From positions 1 to 34,172 of the forward strand of contig WHSZ01000064.1 in assembly GCA_009379845.1 (NCBI GenBank): 34,172 nucleotides of DNA, given 5' to 3'. This document shows positions 31,178 to 34,172 of the stretch, in pieces; positions within the stretch are counted from its first letter, which is position 1; the number at the start of each line of letters is the position of its first letter. Source of the stretch: Pseudonocardiaceae bacterium (GTDB lineage: Bacteria > Actinomycetota > Actinomycetes > Mycobacteriales > Pseudonocardiaceae). A program made the position numbers and the translations under genes. The notes beneath the pieces are model-generated. The model saw nothing but the letters and a program-made list of their open reading frames with translations, had not been told where the DNA came from and did no database searches.

Positions 31178-31863
31178 CGTGACCCTCGCGCGTGGTGTAC
31201 ACCGACGGTGTGCTCGTCGCCCGCGAACACCGCCTCGGCCGCGGTGAGGTCGAAAGGAGTAGCGATCTTCACGGCATATGGGTGGCCGGGCACGGTGACC
31301 GGCGCGGCTACGTGGTCCAGTGGCGGGGTATCCGCGGCACATGCCGCGCACAGCACGTCCACCGCGAAGCCCTGCGGGGTTTGCGGGGCGCGCAACTCGC
31401 CCCGATCCTGGGTGCCGAGCACCACGCCCTCGGCGTTCACCTGCTTGATCGTGTCCGCGACCGGCAACACCGGCACCGCCGCGGGCGCGCCGGCCCGCAC
31501 CGCGTCCACCACGGAACGGGTCAGGGCAGGCGGGGCGAAAGCCCGCGTCGGGTCGTGCAGCAGGATCACGGACAGCCGTGGAAGTTCGGCCTGCGCGGTG
31601 CGCAACCCCAACCGCAGGGCGTCGTTTCGATGTTCGCCTGCCTCGAGTACGGTCGCGGGCAACCCGGACACGGCGCGGGCCGTTCTGTCCACATCGGACG
31701 CCGAGGCGGACACGAAAACGTGCGCGACGCATTCCGACGCCAGCAGCGAGCGAACGGCGTGCGTCAACAACGGCTCGCCGCGCACCGGAGTCCATGCGTT
31801 GGGCGCGCCCGATCCGGCGCGCCCAACCTGGCCGACAACAGAAACGAGTGCGGCGACGTCCAA
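31174..31863 (-). CDS. ispD: 2-C-methyl-D-erythritol 4-phosphate cytidylyltransferase with altered active site
   Basis: IspD makes CDP-methylerythritol from CTP and MEP. The 229-residue protein has the right length, fold blocks (GEPLLTHAVRSLLAS, VILLHDPTRAF, APQTPQGF, PGHPYAVKIATPFDLTAAEA) and operon position between carD and ispF. The nucleotide-binding loop is unusual. Aligned by eye without gaps to VAGRGERLGAxxPKAF-type sequences it reads VVGQVGRAGSGAPNAW: the conserved Arg (Arg15) stays, but the conserved Lys (Lys27 in E. coli) is Asn22, codon at 31798-31800. Start TTG at 31863 has a canonical N-terminus but a weak codon. It is either a divergent working IspD or an impaired one with a second copy elsewhere. 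Confidence 0.85.
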   Translation of the reverse strand: MDVAALVSVVGQVGRAGSGAPNAWTPVRGEPLLTHAVRSLLASECVAHVFVSASASDVDRTARAVSGLPATVLEAGEHRNDALRLGLRTAQAELPRLSVILLHDPTRAFAPPALTRSVVDAVRAGAPAAVPVLPVADTIKQVNAEGVVLGTQDRGELRAPQTPQGFAVDVLCAACAADTPPLDHVAAPVTVPGHPYAVKIATPFDLTAAEAVFAGDEHTVGVHHARGSR

Positions 31864-31886
31864 AACCGCTACCGGGCTACCGGACG

Positions 31887-32378
31887 TCAGACGACCGCGG
31901 TCGCCAGGACCTCGTCGAGCAACACTGCCGCCTTGTCTTCGTCAGTGCCCTCGGCGAGTGCCAGCTCACTCACCAGTATCTGCCGAGCCTTGGCCAGCAT
32001 TCGCTTTTCGCCCGCGGACAAACCGCGATCTTTTTCGCGCCGCCAGAGGTCGCGCACCACTTCGGCAACCTTGTTCACGTCGCCGGAGGCGAGCTTTTCA
32101 AGGTTGGCCTTGTACCGACGGGACCAGTTGGTTGGTTCCTCGGTGTGCGGCGTTCGCAGTACGTCGAAGACCCGATTCAGGCCTTCCTCGCCAACTACGT
32201 CACGTACGCCAACGATTTCCGCATTGTCTGCTGGCACTCGAACCGTGAGATCACCCTGCGCGACCTTGAGCACGAGGTACTGCTTCTCCTCGCCTTTGAT
32301 CACACGTGTCTCGATTGCTTCGATGAGTGCGGCACCGTGGTGCGGGTAGACGACGGTCTCTCCGACCTTGAAAACCAT
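31887..32378 (-). CDS. carD: CarD-family transcriptional regulator
   Basis: CarD binds the RNA polymerase beta subunit and stabilises open promoter complexes, controlling rRNA and many housekeeping promoters. This 163-residue protein has the N-terminal Tudor-like RNAP-interaction domain (FKVGETVVYPHHGAALIEAI to about residue 55) and the C-terminal helical DNA-binding domain with NWSRRYKANLEKLASGDVNKVAEVVRDLWRRE (the conserved Trp contacts the -10 edge) and SAGEKRMLAKARQILVSELALA. The ATG at 32378 has AGAGG upstream. It is followed 23 nt later by ispD and is divergent from lpqE, the order I recall in M. tuberculosis. Confidence 0.96.
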   Translation of the reverse strand: MVFKVGETVVYPHHGAALIEAIETRVIKGEEKQYLVLKVAQGDLTVRVPADNAEIVGVRDVVGEEGLNRVFDVLRTPHTEEPTNWSRRYKANLEKLASGDVNKVAEVVRDLWRREKDRGLSAGEKRMLAKARQILVSELALAEGTDEDKAAVLLDEVLATAVV

Positions 32379-32403
32379 GTGTCCTCTGCCCCTTTCGCTG
32401 TCT

Positions 32404-32409
32404 CCATGT
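32404..32409 (-). promoter_or_regulatory. Probable -10 element of carD
   Basis: TAACAT on the minus strand lies 25 nt before the carD ATG, leaving room for a short leader with the AGAGG ribosome site. A clear -35 is not seen, as is common for essential actinobacterial promoters. Confidence 0.35.
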
Positions 32410-32691
32410 TAGCACGCCGTAGCCCCCCTCCGACAGCGCCCCGGGATCGGTAACCGCAGGTCAGCGGGCTAACGCCGGACGGACGAGGGCTTGACAAATC
32501 CGCGATGAGCGTGCTCACGCCACCCCCGAGCAGGCCGCTCCTCCACAATGGACGCCGCTCGATCACGGCGCTGGGACGGCCCGGGTTCCGGCAGCCGACG
32601 CGGCCACGGCTACTCTTCGAACCGAATGGTGACAACGCCTTCGAGGGTGGTCCAGGGCCAACTCGAGATCGGGCAGGAAGGACTCGCCAAC

Positions 32692-33465
32692 GTGAGCTGC
32701 GCACAGCGGAAGTGGGCCGGTCGGCGTGCACGTCTGTTGGCCGTGGTAGGGAGCGGTCTCGCGCTAGTGCTCACCGGGTGCGGCGCCGGGCAGATCACTC
32801 AGACCGGCGAGCAGCAGGCCGCAGTGAACGGGGCGCACGGCAACGCCGGGCCGATCGCGGTCCGCAACGCCGAGCTGGCCTTTCCTTCGGACCCGAACGG
32901 CATCTATCGCAAGGGCGATTCGGCGCCCGTGCTTGTGATGATCTCGAACACCGGCAACAGGGACGACGCACTGGTGGCGGTGCGCAGCCCGCTGGCCGGT
33001 GGCGCGACGGTGGAAGGCACCAAGAAGCTCCCGCAGGGCGAGTCACTGATCGCCGTGGCGCCGGAGGGTGCCGGGGAGGGCACGGAAGGTACACACGCCA
33101 CGGCTTTGCGGACTCCGTCGCACGCGTCGCCGGGGCAGTCACCCGCACCGGGTGAGCCAGCGCCGGGTGAGTCCGCGCCGGGTGAGTCCGCGCCGGGTGA
33201 GTCCCCGGGCGGGTCCGCTCCGGCGGGGAGCTCGCCGGCCGAATCCACCCCGGCCGAATCCACCCCGGCCGAGCCCGCCCCTGGCGGCGAAGGGCCGCTG
33301 GAGCGGGGCAGCGTTCGGATCGTGCTCACCGGGCTGAAGGCCGACGTGATCCCCGGCCAGACCGTGCCGGTGACGTTCGTGTTCCGCGATGCCGGTGAGG
33401 TCTCGATGGACGTACCGATCGCCGCCGCGACCACCGAGCGCTCCAGCGGTGGCGGCGGACACTAA
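32692..33465 (+). CDS. lpqE: LpqE-like lipoprotein with a repeat-rich linker
   Basis: A 257-residue secreted lipoprotein. The GTG at 32692 is preferred over the longer frame (32548) because AGGAAGGA lies upstream and a clean signal peptide follows (WAGRRARLLAVVGSGLALVL, lipobox LTGC, Cys30). The mature part resembles LpqE/PCuAC-type beta-sandwich proteins: GPIAVRNAELAFPSDPNGIYRKGDSAPVLVMISNTG, then GGATVEGTKKLPQG. A low-complexity insert of about 75 residues with PGESA and AESTP repeats interrupts the domain, before a C-terminal SVRIVLTGLKADVIPGQTVPVTFVF. Its position divergent from carD is that of lpqE in mycobacteria. A metal (copper) role is suggested for PCuAC relatives, but the Met/His copper motif is not obvious here. 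Confidence 0.85.
   Translation: MSCAQRKWAGRRARLLAVVGSGLALVLTGCGAGQITQTGEQQAAVNGAHGNAGPIAVRNAELAFPSDPNGIYRKGDSAPVLVMISNTGNRDDALVAVRSPLAGGATVEGTKKLPQGESLIAVAPEGAGEGTEGTHATALRTPSHASPGQSPAPGEPAPGESAPGESAPGESPGGSAPAGSSPAESTPAESTPAEPAPGGEGPLERGSVRIVLTGLKADVIPGQTVPVTFVFRDAGEVSMDVPIAAATTERSSGGGGH
33145..33275 (+). repeat. 15-bp tandem repeats in the lpqE linker
   Basis: Two runs of 15-nt in-frame repeats code for APGEP/APGES units (about 33145-33206) and then AESTP units (about 33238-33275). They extend a Pro/Ser/Glu linker and are likely to vary in number between strains. Confidence 0.8.
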
Positions 33466-33568
33466 GTGGTCGGCTCCGGAAGTCCTTCGGGGGTTGACGT
33501 AAGGCGACTGTTGTGATGGCAGGGTGTCGGCGGGGTAGGGGGTGGACCTTAAGGTTTGCTGGCGCGGT

Positions 33569-33979
33569 TCACAGCAGGATGTCGGCCAGCTCCTGCAATA
33601 GCTCGGTCGTCCGGCGAGCCTGACCGGGGTCGCCGATGGTGCGGCCGATCGCCTGGTCGATGCTGCGGGCGGCGCGGCGGCCGATCGCCTGCATGGCTCC
33701 GTCCGTGACTCGGACCCGGGTGCGCCGTCCGTCGCTCGGGTCGGTTTCGGCTTTCACCAGCCCGCGCTCTTTGAGGCGCGAGACCGACGTGGAGACGTGG
33801 CTCTGCACAAAGCCTGTCCGTTGGTGGATCTCGCTGATCGAGCTGGCGGGGTGCTTGATCACGTCTTCCAGGACAGCGGCCTCGCCGGGTGTGAGCGACA
33901 GGTCGCCGGTCTCGCCGGTGACCTGCGAGGACAGCTCGATGAGGCGCTTCCCCAGCCGGTGCAACTGTCCGCCATCCAT
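33569..33979 (-). CDS. MarR-family transcriptional regulator
   Basis: A 136-residue winged-helix regulator with the MarR arrangement: an N-terminal dimer helix (GGQLHRLGKRLIELSSQV), the HTH (LTPGEAAVLEDVIKHPASSISEIHQRTGFVQSHVSTSVSRLKERGLV), the wing with DPSDGRRTRVRVT (the conserved DxRxxxxxLT-like segment) and a C-terminal dimer helix (ARRTTELLQELADILL). The ATG at 33979 is divergent from a methyltransferase gene 80 nt away. The shared region carries direct and inverted repeats that are probable binding sites, so it most likely represses itself and the methyltransferase gene. The ligand is unknown. Confidence 0.92.
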   Translation of the reverse strand: MDGGQLHRLGKRLIELSSQVTGETGDLSLTPGEAAVLEDVIKHPASSISEIHQRTGFVQSHVSTSVSRLKERGLVKAETDPSDGRRTRVRVTDGAMQAIGRRAARSIDQAIGRTIGDPGQARRTTELLQELADILL

Positions 33980-33991
33980 GTGCGAAGGCTA

Positions 33992-34033
33992 CATCGCCAC
34001 AGAAGTATCGTTAGAGATGTATCGTTGGCGATG
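33992..34033. promoter_or_regulatory. Repeats between divergent marR and methyltransferase genes
   Basis: CATCGCCA (33992-33999) is inverted at 34026-34033, and GTATCGTT is directly repeated at 34005-34012 and 34019-34026 (14-bp period). They fill the 80-nt gap between the two starts and are likely operator sites for the MarR protein. Confidence 0.5.
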
Positions 34034-34059
34034 AATGAGGTTCGATCGAGGAGGCAGCG

Positions 34060-34172
34060 ATGGGGCCAGACGGCTCACTGAAGGGCGTGGCGAAGACGGC
34101 GCTGGGGGTGGCGATGGTGAGGGCCCGCGAGAGCCTCAGGGGCGACCGGCTGTTCAATGACCCGTACGCCCA
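34060..34172 (+). CDS. Class I SAM-dependent methyltransferase (TIGR00027-like), 3' end missing
   Basis: Only the first 37 codons lie in the window, with no stop before the edge. The visible N-terminus, GVAKTALGVAMVRARESLRGDRLFNDPYA, is characteristic of the actinobacterial TIGR00027/leucine-carboxyl-methyltransferase-like family (typical start VARTALxxAxxRAxES...DPLFxDPYA). These have an AdoMet-binding Rossmann domain further on that cannot be seen here. The ATG at 34060 has AGGAGG ending 6-7 nt upstream. It is divergent from the MarR gene and probably under its control. The methyl acceptor is unknown. Confidence 0.82.
   Translation, partial: MGPDGSLKGVAKTALGVAMVRARESLRGDRLFNDPYA

Noticed and set aside
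30704..31795. A long minus-strand frame suggesting an IspD-IspF fusion protein
   Set aside because: The upstream half is an out-of-frame shadow of ispD. The true ispD frame ends at 31174, overlapping the ispF ATG by 4 nt.
32548..32691. Longer start for the lpqE-like gene
   Set aside because: It would place 48 charged residues before a clean lipoprotein signal peptide. The GTG at 32692 has a ribosome site and gives a normal lipobox.
1..34172. tRNA genes, CRISPR arrays, prophage or intact insertion sequences
   Set aside because: No cloverleaf-like segment, no regularly spaced repeats with unique spacers, and no transposase, integrase or phage structural gene was seen on either strand.

Overview
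The window is high-GC actinobacterial chromosome, most likely from the Pseudonocardiales (Amycolatopsis/Saccharopolyspora-type). The evidence is codon use, frequent GTG starts, lipobox lipoproteins and gene order. Both flanks carry genes I remember as linked in Mycobacterium tuberculosis: clpC1, mhuD, an alpha/beta hydrolase, mutY and a beta-carbonic anhydrase on the left, and rlmB, cysS, ispF, ispD, carD and lpqE on the right. About 24 kb of accessory or lineage-specific genes lie between them. No tRNA, rRNA, CRISPR array or intact transposase was seen, and no gene-free stretch exceeds 300 bases.

Left part (1-8.4 kb): the 3' four-fifths of clpC with a strong terminator; a minus-strand group of M1-type lipoprotein peptidase, MhuD heme-degrading monooxygenase and a broken sir2; a plus-strand alpha/beta hydrolase; a 75-bp element with 13-bp terminal inverted repeats that supplies the stop codons of two convergent genes; then a 2H phosphoesterase, mutY, a beta-carbonic anhydrase and an anchored extracytoplasmic protein.

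Middle (8.4-26.4 kb): an orphan LacI regulator; a five-gene membrane cluster (DUF4178, DUF4247, a two-TM protein, DUF350, membrane-fused spermidine synthase homologue); a znuA-znuC-znuB type metal uptake operon whose binding protein carries seven histidine heptads; an AlgJ/AlgX-like acetyltransferase; two tandem DUF445 membrane proteins; a YbaK-domain deacylase with its ArsR regulator; a YnfA-like protein; an orphan molybdenum hydroxylase large subunit behind a MerR-type promoter; an SCO5389-family protein; and an AlgI-like MBOAT acyltransferase.

Right part (26.4-34.2 kb): rlmB and cysS (coupled), a HAD hydrolase and an XRE regulator on the minus strand, with a divergent methionine aminopeptidase; then ispF, ispD and carD on the minus strand and divergent lpqE; finally a MarR regulator divergent from a class I SAM-dependent methyltransferase cut by the window end.

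Points that stand out: a dispersed palindrome (core CAATATG-N4-CATATTG) at three gene 3' ends; the MITE-like element; the DUF4178-to-SpeE cluster; an IspD with Asn in place of the conserved catalytic Lys; and the sir2 remnant lacking its zinc-binding region.
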